This document shows positions 25,633 to 38,182 of a stretch of DNA of 64,000 nucleotides, in pieces. Numbering within the stretch: the stretch's first letter is position 1; every line of letters starts with the position of its first letter. The DNA is from Cavia porcellus. Lineage: Eukaryota; Chordata; Mammalia; Rodentia; Caviidae. The notes beneath the pieces were generated by a model. The model saw only the letters and a list, made by a program, of their open reading frames with translations. It did not search any database and was not told the DNA's origin. The translations under genes and the position numbers were made by a program. The DNA lies in the NCBI RefSeq assembly GCF_034190915.1, contig NW_026947493.1, positions 46,084,501 through 46,148,500 on the forward strand, given 5' to 3'.

Positions 25633-25797
25633 CAGTGTAGATGCTGGCATTGGAAGCTGGGATACCAAACTGTGACTCGATGAACTTGGGAATGAAGGTA
25701 ATGAAAGCAGTTACAATGGCACTCTCAGCTGTGTATGACAGACTCACAAAAAGGAATGTCATGTTGCTTAAGATCCTGACAGCTGCTCTTGGTAGGT
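25633..25797 (-). CDS. SLCO5A1: SLCO5A1 internal coding exon (probably coding exon 4)
   Basis: On the minus strand the acceptor is TCATTTTGTAG and the donor is ACACTG|GTAAGG. The 165 bases hold 2 leading bases, which complete an Asp codon with the G of the previous exon, then 54 codons and 1 trailing base. The peptide begins LPRAAVRILSNMTFLF and ends GIPASNASIYT. It carries the membrane segment that restarts the second half of the transporter and two N-x-S/T sequons (NMT, NAS), whose use depends on topology. The open frame extends on both sides into intron sequence; only the spliced part is counted. The exon lies 15.2 kb from its upstream neighbour. The following exon, which should continue the loop and the Kazal-like cysteine-rich domain of the OATP family, was not found between 1 and 25632. 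Confidence 0.95.
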
Positions 25798-27964
25798 CTA
25801 CAAAATGACAAAAATGACAAATGAATGTTATAAACAATAGATGGAAAACAAAATAAAACTGAACTGCTTCTGAAATGAACTGGAAATAGCCATACACCAA
25901 TATATGCCACAAAAGAATAAAAACACACCGATCTGATGATGACTCGAGACCATCCCCTGTATTAAACAGGTTTGGTTTTGGCTTCATTGTTTAAACTTTC
26001 AACCAGAATAAGGAAATTATATATCTAAAAACATAACCATGCAAAATATCCTTACAAACAGTATCTAATCTACAATTCCTATTTCAAAAACCATTTGAAA
26101 TAAATCCTCAGTATTTTTCATTGATTCATTCCTCTCTGTTTAGGCTATTAAAATTAAGAAGTACCTCCAGGACTACCTTAAATGACACATTCTGATTTTC
26201 CAGCCGCATTTACAAAACAGGAATAATCATAGCTAAAGAAGCTAAAAAGGATGAGACCAGCAAGTCAGATATGTCCATGTGCCTTCAGGCTGGACAGCAA
26301 AAGGCCACCATCTCCGAGGAGGAGAGAAGCCAGAGATGGGCCTGACAGCTGCGAGGCTGTTCCTCAAGAGAGGAAGAAAGGCCTCATCCCTAAATTAATG
26401 CATTTATTTCACAGAACATGCCTCCAATATATGCATAATTATTTTCATTGCAGCACTGTATAAAATAGTAAAAACAGGGAAGGGAAATACAAATGTCCAG
26501 CAATGTGAAATGTTTAGATAATGTGTGGCATTGCTGTTTAATGAAAACCCCAACAGTTAAACATGGAGTAGAGCTGTATAGATCAACATGAAGTAACTCT
26601 AAGAAATATTTTCATTACTGAAAAAGCTACAGAAACATATAAATGTGTATATATAATCATATTCAAGTAAAAATGAAACAATGTGTGGTCAATTGCAGAC
26701 TTCTCAATACACATAATACCAAACTCTTAAAGGCTTAAATTCTGTGAACAAAATTGAGATTGGGAAAGAGAAGAATAAAAGGAGATTCTTATATATATAC
26801 TTTTGTAATTCTTTTGCATGTTTACAATATGAATTAATGCATATTTATGTGATCTTTTCACACCTTTGTGGAAAAGATAAGATATATTATTTTGGCAGTA
26901 GTCATCTCAGCAAACAGCTATCTCCTTACCCTCTAACATAACAATGTCATTTCATTAAATTAATCAACAACTTTCATTAAGATTAGAATTCATAGCCTCC
27001 TATTTACCAGAATCAAAAACATGGAAAGTGAAGATTATCTGCCATTATCATTTAAAAATTTAAATTAAATTTAGTGTTAATATAGTAATTCAATTTTTAA
27101 AGTTTAAATTAACATTTTAAACAAATTTAATCTGCATAATTTTACCATCAAACAACACATATAATCAAAGCATTCCATAAAACTGTCCAATACTTTCTTG
27201 ATAAATTGAAATGTCATATCCAAAATGTAAAAATTAGAAAATTAGAATTACCTATCAACATTTAAATATTCAAATTGTTAAGTTTGTATATTAAAAGGTT
27301 GTGTGTTGAATATAAATCACATGGGAGAAATATAAAATCATTTTTAATACACAAAGACAATGTATTATCACATGAATATTTTAAATGATAATTACATCAC
27401 AATTTTTTCTTTTAGATCTAGTTTGTATCATAAAACAGCCTTCTAGTTTCAAAGGTACCTAAAAGTATACCTGATGATACTCTCTGCTCTTTCATTTAAA
27501 AAATAAAAGTATGCTGCTGTTTAATAAGAATTTACAAAAATCCAAACTTTCAAAACCTCTGAATTAGCTTTGTTCTTTCTTCCACCTTGTGCGTACCCTT
27601 TGCTAACTGGGACAGAGGAAGCCAAGAGCCACAGGATCCAATATTGTACCTTCCATCAGTGATGCTAGGGGTTACCTGATAGACAGAAGGGCCAAGCTAC
27701 TAAGCACAGAATCACAGGAGTCAGTTTTCTAACTGCTAGAGAAGGGAATGACAATACTAAAAGAGGGACAGTTAGATATCAGGTTGGATCTGTGGGGACT
27801 GGTCTGAACCAATTAGGTAGATAAGTGGATTAGATAGCAATCGCTGAGTAGGGTAAGTTGACAGGCAATAAGGTAGGACTGATATCTAGGATAGACTGCG
27901 TGATATGGATGGGGCATTATTTCCTAGTTCTGCCTGCTAGCAGGGTTTAGAAGTAAAGAGACTC

Positions 27965-28129
27965 AGGCTGGGCGTGGTGGCTCACGCCTGTAATCCCAGC
28001 ACTCGGGAGGCTGAGGTGGGAGGATCGTTGGGAGTTCGAGACCAGCCTGGGCTGCAAAGTGAGCTCAAGGCCAGCCTGAACTGCATAGTGAGACCCCGTC
28101 TCAAAAAAGACAAAAAAAAAAAAAAAAAG
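27965..28129 (+). mobile_element. Well preserved B1-type SINE
   Basis: AGGCTGGGCGTGGTGGCTCA to GAGACCCCGTCTC plus an A-rich tail, with the full internal duplication. It has a 9-bp target duplication, AAGAGACTC, at 27956-27964 and 28130-28138. It is the least diverged B1 in the window. Confidence 0.93.
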
Positions 28130-31100
28130 AAGAGACTCTGGTAGAAATGAGTCCACCTAGCACCCAGTTCCTGCTTTTTACAAACCACTTCTCACTAAAA
28201 GAAACCAGAAATGTTTAACTTTAGAGCAGGTGCAGACAGAATATAAGACAAGCTTAGAAAACCTTACTGAACGGGAAAGTAAAGAAATGCTCACCGTATG
28301 TCAGAAAGACCTCTTGAAGGATCTCCTAAGGACAAGCTGGGGCAATTTGAGGTTAATGGATGAGAAAACTGGAAGTGAAACTCTGACAGGAATGAGGTAC
28401 AGTTGATCCTCATTATTTGTAAATTTCATATTTGCTAAAACTTAAATGCTAACCAAAATGAAAGTTTGAACAGCTCACACAGCCATGCTCAGAAAAGCGA
28501 AGGTTTCAGTCATCCAACTCGACCCCTCCCAGTTGAGGCAGAAACGGGGGACACTGCATCTTCATGCTTCAACTCCCACATGGTGAGGCTCCTTTGCACA
28601 ATGTACCGTCACCTTCTTCTCGTTGTGTTAGGCTGGGGACTCTGCTTACTTACATGGTAATAAATCAACAACATAGATTAAAAAGGGGTCTTTACACAGA
28701 ATCCTGGGCTAATGGGCCGATGATTAGATGGTTACAGGAATCCATCCTGCACCTCCCCTAGAGCAAAGCTTCGGTATTCACTAACTCCATATTCAAGCTG
28801 ACTCTATAGAACATAACTACCATGAAGAATAATGAGAATTGACTGCATTTACACAGCCTCAAAGTATTTCCCCATGATGAACTTATAATTATTGATCGAT
28901 TTATATTTACATAATACATATTAACTTTAGCACAGAGAATCCAGGAAATGCAACTTCGCCCAATAATCAAAGTAAACATCACTGATTTCAGGACACTTGC
29001 CTCTGTTATAACACACTTTTAGGTGGCAGACCTGCAAAAATTCATAAATCAAGAAGCCATAAATCAGGTGATAATATCAATCCCAAGCCAACAAACATTC
29101 TACAGAGTTAATAGCTAAGGATCAAGGTTATGAAAGACAAAGAAAGAAGTGGAACTGACCCAGCTTGAAGGACACTGAAAGGCACAAAATCTAAAGGTAT
29201 ACAATCCTGGATTGGATGTTGAACATAAACAGCATTATTGAGATAACTGGCAAAGTTTGAATGAAGCCTATAGTTTACATGGTAGCACTGGTTCAATGTT
29301 AATTACCCACTTTAATAGACGCCCTGAAGTCTTTGGAGCCATACAGCAATATGTTTGTGACTTCCCAGATATGTTAATGGCTGAAAAATCATAGAATAAA
29401 GAGTAACTGGCTCTCTATGTGATACTCAGCAGCATTTCTATAAATTCAAAATGACTCCAAAAACATAACCTTCAAAAACAATTAAGTTAGTAAAGAAATT
29501 GCTAAATTCACAGATTCACAACAAAACACCTGCTGCTTATGCTGAAGAATATATTTTAGATCAGTTCCTTAGTATCACTTATAACTGTGTCATCATAAAA
29601 TCAGAGTTGCAACTTAAAAGCGAAGTGAAGGAGAAATGATAAAATAATGATAGTGATTATCATTTTTTATCATTTAATGCTAAGAAATCTTATAAATGCA
29701 TTAAGGGCAAGTTGACACTAAAATCAGGAAATGCCTTAAACAGAAGTAAAGCAGGAATAAAATTCAATACAAGCACTGCAACCCAAGAGAATATAATATA
29801 AAGAGGACTCTACATAGAAATAAATTGGTTAAATAAGTTCACGTTATTGGCAGATCCTCTGCTCCCTGCAGACTACATGTCAGGGTGTAAGGCACCCTTA
29901 CCATCCCATGCACTTAGGCCAGGTGCTAAGCTGCACCCTAATCACAATTGATGTTGTCCTTCCCAATGACCTTGCAAAACTTTAGTCAAAGTTTCAGAAA
30001 ATCTGTGATACAGGGTGTGAGTGGATTTGTAGGAAGCAGATGAGAGACAGTGTTCATGAAAAACTAGCTCAGTTTTAGTGAGAAGAGACCACAATTTATT
30101 GTTCTCCAAAGCCTCAAAGGTCACAGCATCATAGATGGCAATAGGCATTGAGCAAATATTCTCTGGCACATGTGAATGCTTTATGTTCATTCATTAAAAT
30201 AAGTCTACAATGTGAGACGGAAGCAAAGCCTTCCATGAGCAGAGATTTCAGCGAACCTGAGAGATGTATTCTTTCCAAGTGGGCAGAGGGAAGAACTTTG
30301 GAGGAACTGAGCTTAGTGAGAAATGTGTCCCATTATGGAGAGGGCCATGCAGAAAGCCCCCTCACCTGGGGCTCCTGCAGAAGATGTGACCTGGTACCCC
30401 AAAATGAGCTGACTGGACTCAGCATTGGGGAAGCTGGAATCAGTCATGCAGTCTGCAGGCAGCCAGCTCCTTGGGAGTCCGGCACACCCACAATAAGCAG
30501 ACTGGTCAGCCCTTTACTCCATTCCCCTTACCGTGTTTGCAAAGGAAGAACTGGAGGAGTGAGCAGCAGATCTGGGTGAGAGGCAAAAGCAAGGCAAAGG
30601 AAACGACCTGAGCCTTACTGCACAGCTGGGCTCAGAGCAGCAGGGGACCTCGATGGCAGAGGGCTGGCTCCTATCTGCCATAGCTTCTGTTTGCCTCTGG
30701 AGCCTTACTCTAGAACCCTAGGATTACAGGTGGCTTGAATTTGCTCCTGTCCTTGGCTACATAGTAACATGCCTTTTTGCTATTGTGGCAGAATCTTCTG
30801 GCGAACTTTATTTTCAATGATATTTTGAAAGACCTGCCAAAAACAGGACTGACCAAGGGTAATAACAAGAGGCCATTTACCATAAACTCTGCCTTGCATG
30901 CTAGACCCTGCAGGATGGGTCTCCTTCTGGCCGTCCCTGAAATCCTGTGGTCGCCCAACCACAAGGTCCACCCATGGTTCTCTCCCTTCTCATATCCGTG
31001 CTGCTTTGTGGTACTTCCCATCAGTCTCCCTGGCCAATGTCAAACTGGTCCCCTGAGCCTGGGATTAGCATCCCTGACACAGGGAGCTGCCCACAGGTCC

Positions 31101-31372
31101 TCAGAAGCACTTGGCCCAGCCATCAGTCACATGCAGCTGTCACTTTCAGAAACAATAAAAACAAGACCTCAGTATACATCCATGTCTTCAGCTCCTAGAC
31201 TAACCTAGCCTATGGCAGGCACCCAAAAGTTATAGTTGGACTGTATTTATTCACTAAGATGATTTATTACTTCACAACAATAATTTGTACTAAAACAATG
31301 TATCTGTATACTTGTGAGAAAATGAAGTCTACTCTCCAGATGTATAATTTCCTGCTGGGGAATGGGTTAAAC

Positions 31373-31419
31373 TTAGGGTTAGGGTTAGGGTTAGGGTTAG
31401 GGTTAGGGTTAGGGTTAGG
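31373..31419 (+). repeat. Interstitial telomeric repeat, (TTAGGG)7 plus TTAGG
   Basis: Seven perfect TTAGGG units run from 31373 to 31414 and are followed by TTAGG. The flanks (GGGTTAAAC and AAATCATGAG) are not repeat-like and show no obvious target duplication. Confidence 0.97.
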
Positions 31420-31586
31420 AAATCATGAGTCATCAGATGAGGGATGGCACACAGTAGGGAGACTACGTAAAGCACTGGAAAATGTGGACAAAGACATGAT
31501 ATGTTTTGAAGTATGGTTTCTTAAAACTAAAGAACCCTTAATGGATCTAGATAAACTAAAAGGTTCACTAAAACAAAAATGAAAAC

Positions 31587-31770
31587 TTGGTATTAATGGC
31601 ACATGCCTGCAATCTCAGCACTCTGGGAGGCTGAGGCAGGAAGATTCCAATGTCAAGTGTAATTTGGGGATTTAGTGACTTAGCAAGACTGTCTGAAAAT
31701 GAATATAAAAAAGGACTGATGATGTAGCTCAGTGCAAAGGAACTGGATTCAAAACTCAGTACTACAAAAG
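31587..31770 (+). mobile_element. B1-ID dimeric SINE
   Basis: GGCACATGCCTGCAATCTCA, GATTTAGTGACTTAGCAAG, an A-rich linker, then GACTGATGATGTAGCTCAG and an A tail. Confidence 0.8.
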
Positions 31771-33000
31771 AAAAACATGCTAATTAGCTTGTGTAATATT
31801 TTATTTATCTAGCACATCTGGGATGGGGCCAGAGTACAGCTGCTCCAGCTACAACACTTTGAGGTCTATATTAATCTTTTAAAAATCTTTCCATATCTTG
31901 TAGTGTATTGACATCTTGAAAGGCTTACTGGTCAGACAGAGGCAGCTCCTCCAGTGCTCACCAGTGCTTAGAGCTAGCAAAGTTCTTGGCTGATGGGCGC
32001 ATGTTTCATAAGTCATCACACCAAACTAACCCACACACCATGCCATGGCTCTCATCAGCCAGGTGCAGACAGCCAGAGACCACACTGCAGCCCACATCCC
32101 ATCACACTGCTCCTACCAGACACAGCTGAGCTGCTTCTGAGGGCACCGAGACATGGGCTCTGACCTTACTCATCCCGTGCCCAGGGCTCCCTGAGGGTCG
32201 TGGGTGGCAGGCAGGCCCCTCCTCTCAAGAAACATGGGGAACAAAATCATCCTTCAGTAGCATTAACCTCTTCTTGTCATCACTCTGTCATCTCTCAGTG
32301 AAGGGTACTAAAATCACATAGGTACAAATTGTACAACAGCTTCTCATATAACATCTCCCCACGAAATTCTTTCTCTTCTTTATAAGATTGATTTTCCCTT
32401 TCTTGCTAATCTTCTAGCTCCTATTGTTCATTTACTTTGGAGCCCTGGAATGCAACACAGAGCTGGTGCCATCATGCATGACCTTAGTCACTTCCACCAT
32501 GGCCACTGAGCCTGCCCCTTCTGTACCTGCTCTGGGGCACAGAGCAGATACAGTTTCCCAGTCCTCTTATCCAGGAGCGTCAAACTGTGTGCAGTTGGAT
32601 CTTTCTGTCAAAGCAAAGCCAGTGTTCCCCATCATATTCAACATGGACAACACTGTACCTACAAACCCACTGCCTACTCATTTTCTGTGAAACCAATGAT
32701 GCCATCCCTGCATTCCCCAAATCACAATGAAAGCACTCCACATCTTCCATTCCCTCCAGAGCACTGGGCAAACAGCATTCCCTGCTTGTCTGGAAGAGAC
32801 TGGAAAGAACTAAATGATGCTAGTACCTCAGTCACCTTCAGGCTCAGCAAGGAGAGCCCCAGAGCCACTAACCTGTAACCAAGATATGGCCGGAAACGTC
32901 AGGGGCCAAGATCCACCGTTAGCAGCTATGCTGCAGAACAAACGCGTATCCCTCACTGGTTACTACTCCAGTGAGTAAGCCCATAGTTACTCTGCACTGA

Positions 33001-33104
33001 GTTTTTTGGTTTTGTTTTTGTTTTTTAATCAGTATCAGGGATCGAACTCACGATCGCCTGCTTGCAAGGCAGGTACTTATGCCGCTGAGCTAAATCCCCA
33101 GCCC
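33001..33104 (-). mobile_element. Young ID-like SINE, antisense pair member 1
   Basis: The reverse complement reads GGGGCTGGGGATTTAGCTCA to the B box, ending CTGATACTGATT with an A-rich tail. The 11-bp duplication CTCTGCACTGA lies at 32990-33000 and 33105-33115. Confidence 0.93.
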
Positions 33105-33172
33105 CTCTGCACTGAATTTAAATAAAGCTTTATTTTTATAGGAATCCCAGGCCTGTTTGCATTTTACCTTTT

Positions 33173-33288
33173 TTTTTTTTTTTTTTTTTTTTTTTGTCTT
33201 TTTCCTTTTTATCAGTACCAGGGATCGAACTCATGACTGCCTGCTTGCAAGGCAGGTACTTATGCCGCTGAGCTAAATCCCCAGCCCC
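33173..33288 (-). mobile_element. Young ID-like SINE, antisense pair member 2
   Basis: This has the same body as its neighbour, with the tail GATAAAAAGGAAAAAGAC plus poly(A) on the minus strand. The target duplication TGCATTTTACCTTTT lies at about 33158-33172 and 33289-33303. Confidence 0.93.
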
Positions 33289-34326
33289 TGCATTTTACCT
33301 TTTAGTTCAAATGCAATACATCGAAAGCTCAGTGTTTGGTACCACAAGAAAATAAGCACACAATAAAAGTAAAATAGAAACAAAATAAAGAATTGGAAAC
33401 ACAGAAAATATAAACAAAGCAGAACATGAAAAGCAGAGAAAGTAATTAAAGTTGTTCTTAAGACTTCCTGAGCTTTGGACTTGACCGAGTTTCCTGACTA
33501 CCAATGCAAAAAGTTCTTTAATCGTCATCACAGAAACTTCCTAATTTCTTTACAGAAAACAAAATTTTTCCTGTGTTCTAGGACAGAGGTTCTTACAGCA
33601 TGGCCCCAATAACTTCAGCTTTGCCTGGGAACTTGATAAAACTTTAATACCCAGGTCCTGGCCCAGGCCCTGGCCAAAGGCCAAGTTCAGGTCTCCTGAT
33701 CAGAGACAATAAATAGGGTCTAGCAATCCAGGTCTTAGGAAGCTTCCTCTGTGATGCTAATAAAGCTAAGTTCCAGCACCAATCTTCTAAAGAAATGGAA
33801 TTTTCTAGAAAGGGCAATGATGCTCTGGCAAACAGGAGGAATTCAAACAGTCTCAAACACAAAACCAAAATACAGTGTGGCAAAGGCAATGTGCATGAGG
33901 GCTGAGATAACACGTCCAGCCTTGCAGTGTTTGATGACTCCGCTTTCCTGAGTCAAACCTGGCACAAACAGATCGCATGTGTTGAAACACCTAGCCACAG
34001 GCACTGGTGCTGCATATTCTTGGGAAACTCAAATCCTGATTCTTTTTCCTTCCTCTCCCAGCCTGCTCCTCAGCCTACTTCCTCATGTTGAAGCCCTACA
34101 GCCATCTTGATAATCCTTTCCCTATTATTCCTCTGTCAGTTGTCACATTCCATAGAAGTGATCACTTTCCTCCTCTCATTAAATAACTCACTCATTAAAT
34201 ATCTGTTCAGTGGTGTAAACTCAGCAGGGAAGGTGATGGGTGAAAACACCCTTGCCCTGCCTTTGGGGAGCTCCCTTTCTCTGCATGGAGACAGTGAAGA
34301 CAAGAGGTGGGTGAAAGGCAGTCAGC

Positions 34327-34500
34327 ACTGAGGCTGGTGTTGCACACCTGTGACCTCAGCACCCTAGGAGGCTGAGATGGGAGGACCACGAGTTCAAACC
34401 CAGCTAGGGAAACTTAGCAACCTAGCAAACCCTTGTCCCCAAGTGAAAAATAAAAGGTCTGGATACGCAGCTCACTGCAAAGGCTCTGGGGGGAAAAATC
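34327..34500 (+). mobile_element. B1-ID dimeric SINE
   Basis: GAGGCTGGTGTTGCACACCT, AAACTTAGCAACCTAGCAA, an A-rich linker, then a decayed ID half (GGTCTGGATACGCAGCTCAC). Confidence 0.78.
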
Positions 34501-34996
34501 TTACTGGACATACACAGATTTTTTTTCTCATCATTTCCTAAACCATGTAGTATAGCAACTGTTTACACAGCATTTCCATTGTAGGATGTATAAGTAATCT
34601 AAAGGGAATTTGAAGTACATAGGATAATGCACATAGGATGACATTTTATATAAGGGATTGAGCCTCCTTCTTTATTCGAGGTGAATATCCAGGACCCAGT
34701 CCTTTACAGAAACCGAAGGACAAATGTACATCATAGGTTAGTGATCAGTGCCCAGGAGAAAAATAAAGGAGAGGTGGAGGTAAGAAGCGTCGGAGGGAAG
34801 GCTGAAGAATTTTAAATACAGGACTAAGGAAGATGTCCCTGCAGAGGAGGAAGAAGAAGGGCTGCAGGGAGAGCATTCCCAGCAAATGAAAGGCAAGTCC
34901 TGGGGTGAGCGCACACCTGGTCATTCAGGGACCAGCAAAGAAAAGAATATGGTTGAAGCAGAATAAACAAATGAGACTGAAAGAATGATATGGGTC

Positions 34997-35093
34997 GGGG
35001 CTGGGGATTAGCTCAGCGGCATAAGCACCTGCCTTGCAAGCAGGCAGTCGTGAGTTCAATCCCTGGTACCGATAAAAAGGAAAAAGACCAAAA
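34997..35093 (+). mobile_element. Young ID-like SINE
   Basis: This is the tRNA-like body with one T missing before the A box (GGGGATTAGCTC) and the tail GATAAAAAGGAAAAAGAC. The perfect 17-bp duplication AAAGAATGATATGGGTC lies at 34980-34996 and 35094-35110. Confidence 0.95.
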
Positions 35094-35439
35094 AAAGAAT
35101 GATATGGGTCAAAGAGGTAAGCAGGGGTTAAATTGTGCATACTGTGGGGACTCTGCTATGACTGAGATGAGAGACCATGAAAGCTGGGTGCAGAGGGGTG
35201 GTGCTTAACAGGACCCTTTTGGCTGCTGAGCAGAAAGCAGGCTGAAGGGACTGAGAACAGGGATGGGTGTAGCGGGCTACTGCGTTTCCCTCTCCTCTGG
35301 TCAAGCTATCACATGGATTCCACCCTCTGCTTTCTCTGGTCCCTTCTGTTCCCTCCTCTCCCTCGTGCATTCTGCCTGGCCTTCTCAAGCCTCCTGCCTG
35401 GGCAGGGGGAGCTCAGTGAGAGGCTAAATGGCCTGCATC

Positions 35440-35800
35440 CCACAACAGGCTCCAACCTCCCACCCAGCCTCACCTCCTCGGTTCCTGCTCCCCAGAGTCA
35501 GCACCATGAATGCAGCAGACCTACCTGGTCCTTGCAAGAAGGTCCACATACTCCACCTCAGTCTGTACCTTCTCCCCTGGCACTCTGCCGCTGCCCCACG
35601 TCTGTGGGGTCCCTCTCAAATCCCACCTGCCCCACGAAACTTTTCCCATTCCCCAGCTAGAAGTCTCCGACCTGCCTGTGGTCCTCCACACCATCAGCCT
35701 GTCCTCCTTGCAGGCTCCTCAATGATTTCCACCCATCCACATCCTGTGTCCCATCTCCCTCCAGAGACCCTAACCTCTCTGAGGGCAAACTGGGCCTCCC
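35440..35800 (+). mobile_element. Possible L2 relic
   Basis: A C/T-rich stretch with CTCTCAAATCCCACCTGCCC and CTAACCTCTCTGAGGGCAAA is reminiscent of L2 3' sequence. Open frames across it look like chance. Confidence 0.4.
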
Positions 35801-36439
35801 TTATTGCATAACAGCCATGGTATGGAGAATGGAACCTTCCAGAAGAGTGAATACACTTTAAATTTAGTGATGTCAACATTATTCTTTAATGATCAAAAAC
35901 CTGGAACTTGCAGTTATTTCCGTGAAATCGGTTCATCACCTCAGAGTAACTGTTATTAGGATTATAAATATATCGCTTTAACACAGACAAAAGTCTAGCA
36001 GAAAAAAAAACTTTTATGAGCAAAATTAATAATGCTAAGCAATTATCTAAAAGAAAGTGATCTAAAAGATATAACCGCATGTATATTTAAGTGTGTAGGA
36101 TAGAAAACCATATTACTAAGTTTTTGTTGGATCTTTGAACAGAACTGTCTGCAATCTCACTGTATGAATGTCCACTTTGTATGCTTTAATTTTGTAATTT
36201 TGACAACTGTTTCTATGATGACAATATGTTATCTATTAACTAATGATTTCTCACTGTATATTTTTTTTCTTGAAATTCTGTATTACTCGTACCCTTTTAC
36301 TGCTTTGTTTTTTTTCTCTATAAATAAAAAAAATAATGCTAAACAATTAAGCTTGAAAGATTAAAAGTAGCCACCAAAGAAACTTTTCTATGGTTAACTG
36401 CCACCAGAAGTTTTCTATCTAGAAAGATGCCCCGTTAAA

Positions 36440-36463
36440 TTCTAAAATTTAGAAATTTTAGAA
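36440..36463. repeat. 11-bp inverted repeat
   Basis: TTCTAAAATTT and AAATTTTAGAA are separated by AG, at the left edge of the unidentified repeat at 36464. Confidence 0.85.
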
Positions 36464-36760
36464 GCCATGCTGGGCCTGGGAGGAAGCCAGTTCACCCTTC
36501 CGGTAAGATGTGCAAACCATGAGGGTCCCAAGAAGACAGAAGCCAGATCACCCTGCTCATGAGCCAACAGGCATGTGGGCTGAGAATCAAGAACTCCTGC
36601 TGCCCCCTGCCCAAGCAACCGACTAGTTCGGAGGACAGGCTGAGTTGATAGCAACTCAGGCATAAAAACAACTTACTGCTTGGCTTGTGCTGTTTGACTT
36701 GAGTCTGCAGGCCTAAGGCCAGGACTCTGAGCAACTACTGGGCAATATAGCAAATATGGA
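36464..36760. mobile_element. Possible LTR or other repeat, unidentified
   Basis: GC-richer than its surroundings, with a TATA-like CATAAAAAC at about 36660 followed by TGCTTGGCTTGTGCTGTTTG. It precedes the 150-bp-type repeat. The class is a guess. Confidence 0.3.
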
Positions 36761-36779
36761 GATTTCCATTTGTCTTACA

Positions 36780-37060
36780 TTTGAAATCTAATATTGTTCT
36801 ATTTTGTGCTGATTTATTGTTTTCTTTTATTCAGTCTCCTGTTTTAGTTGGTTTTATTCTGTTTTGTTGTATTTGATTTTACTATGTCTGAAGGAATGGA
36901 CAACTATTGGAAGATGGCAGGATATATTATGGTGGCCATGGTTGATTTCCTATTAACCAGCTTCAAAGTTCTGTACCACTTGCAGTACCATTTTTGATTG
37001 GCTTTACTCTGTTTGGTTGAGTTTTATCCTCTTTAAAATAAAAATAAATACATAAATAAA
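36780..37060. repeat. Second copy of the 150-bp-type repeat
   Basis: GGCAGGATATATTATGGTGG, CATGGTTGATTTCC, CTTCAAAGTTCTGTACCACT and TTTTATTCTGTTTTGTTG match the units at 19250-19690. Confidence 0.6.
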
Positions 37061-37397
37061 TTTAGAAAGTTTTAAAATGCCAGACCTCAAACCACAGTAA
37101 CATTTATCCACTTAAATATTTTACGTGTTTATTTTCATTGGTTAAAATTTGATGAAATCAATGCTAATCTCTTTGTGTAAAGTAATTCAGACACACTGAG
37201 AATTTGACTTTTCCTGTTGTGATGTTTTAATATAGCCTTACACCTGCATAATTTATAATAAAAATGTGAAAGCACTGAGTCAGATTTTCCCAGTGTCCAT
37301 CACTAGAGTGTGGAGGCAGAAAGTACAAAGTACAATGCATTTTCTTCTAGCATCCTCAGCAAGAAAACTTCCAAAAAGGGCGTCACTCTTGCTTGGA

Positions 37398-37508
37398 ACC
37401 ACAACACAAACCTGTAGTCCAGCTACACGAAAGGCCGAGGTACAAAGATTGCTCGAGCCAGTTCAGAGCCAGCCTAGGCAACATAACACAGCTCCTTGTC
37501 AAGACAAA
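37398..37508 (+). mobile_element. Old B1/7SL-like SINE relic
   Basis: CCTGTAGTCCAGCTAC, GGCCGAGG and AGAGCCAGCCTAGGCAAC follow the 7SL-derived order but are strongly diverged. Confidence 0.6.
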
Positions 37509-38149
37509 GCAAATGAAAGGCACTACTCTATATGGTCTCAACAAGGATAATTCACTGTCTTTCCATCTCCTCTTGAAATGGGCTAATTTTGGTTCACATA
37601 TAAAATAAAAAGGAATCTTGCTCCCGCAAGCAGAAGGGGAAAGAGGACGTGGTAGTCAAATTCAGGCTTAGTTCAAAATGAAATCTCAGCAATCATTCTC
37701 AGTCTTTAATGCAAGACTTTAATCATGAGTCTCAGCTTTGTAATTCAAACTGCTTCAACAATGAATATGCCCTAGAGATTTAATTTGTCTTTCTGGGAAA
37801 ATGAGATTAAACATGAGACTGTCACTTCCTACCGATGATAGGTGTTAAATACTCCCAAGAAAATCACTGCGAACAAGAAAAACATGAATTAATTTTAATA
37901 CTGTAATTAAACATAATTCTAATATTATCAGTATCATTTGAATCCTTTTTAGCAAAAGATTTTCAGAATAAGCTCATTAAAATAACATGGCTTTCCAATG
38001 ACTCTTGAAGTTCTTGTCTAGAATCAGTTAGAGAACTCAGAACCAGAAGAAGAAATCAAATGAATCTGCTGTGTCCCATCTGGGAAGGTGAGCCAGAGGT
38101 GAGACCAGACAAAACAAAAATAAGGTGAAAAGGGAGAATTTACCAAAAG

Positions 38150-38182
38150 CATTAGTTCGATCCCCAGTACCCCCCCCAAAAA
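38150..38182 (+). mobile_element. ID-type SINE 3' end fragment
   Basis: AGTTCGATCCCCAGTACC is followed by C and A runs; only the last part of the SINE is present. Confidence 0.5.

Noticed and set aside
30148..30579. 143-codon plus-strand open frame
   Set aside because: No recognised domain, no splice or promoter context, and it does not join the SLCO5A1 exons.
30777..31208. 143-codon plus-strand open frame with an overlapping minus-strand frame
   Set aside because: Open frames on both strands at once in GC-richer intron sequence suggest chance.
31259..31582. Plus-strand frame with a long Gly-Leu dipeptide repeat
   Set aside because: The GLGLGL run is just the TTAGGG array read in one frame; there is no other coding signal.
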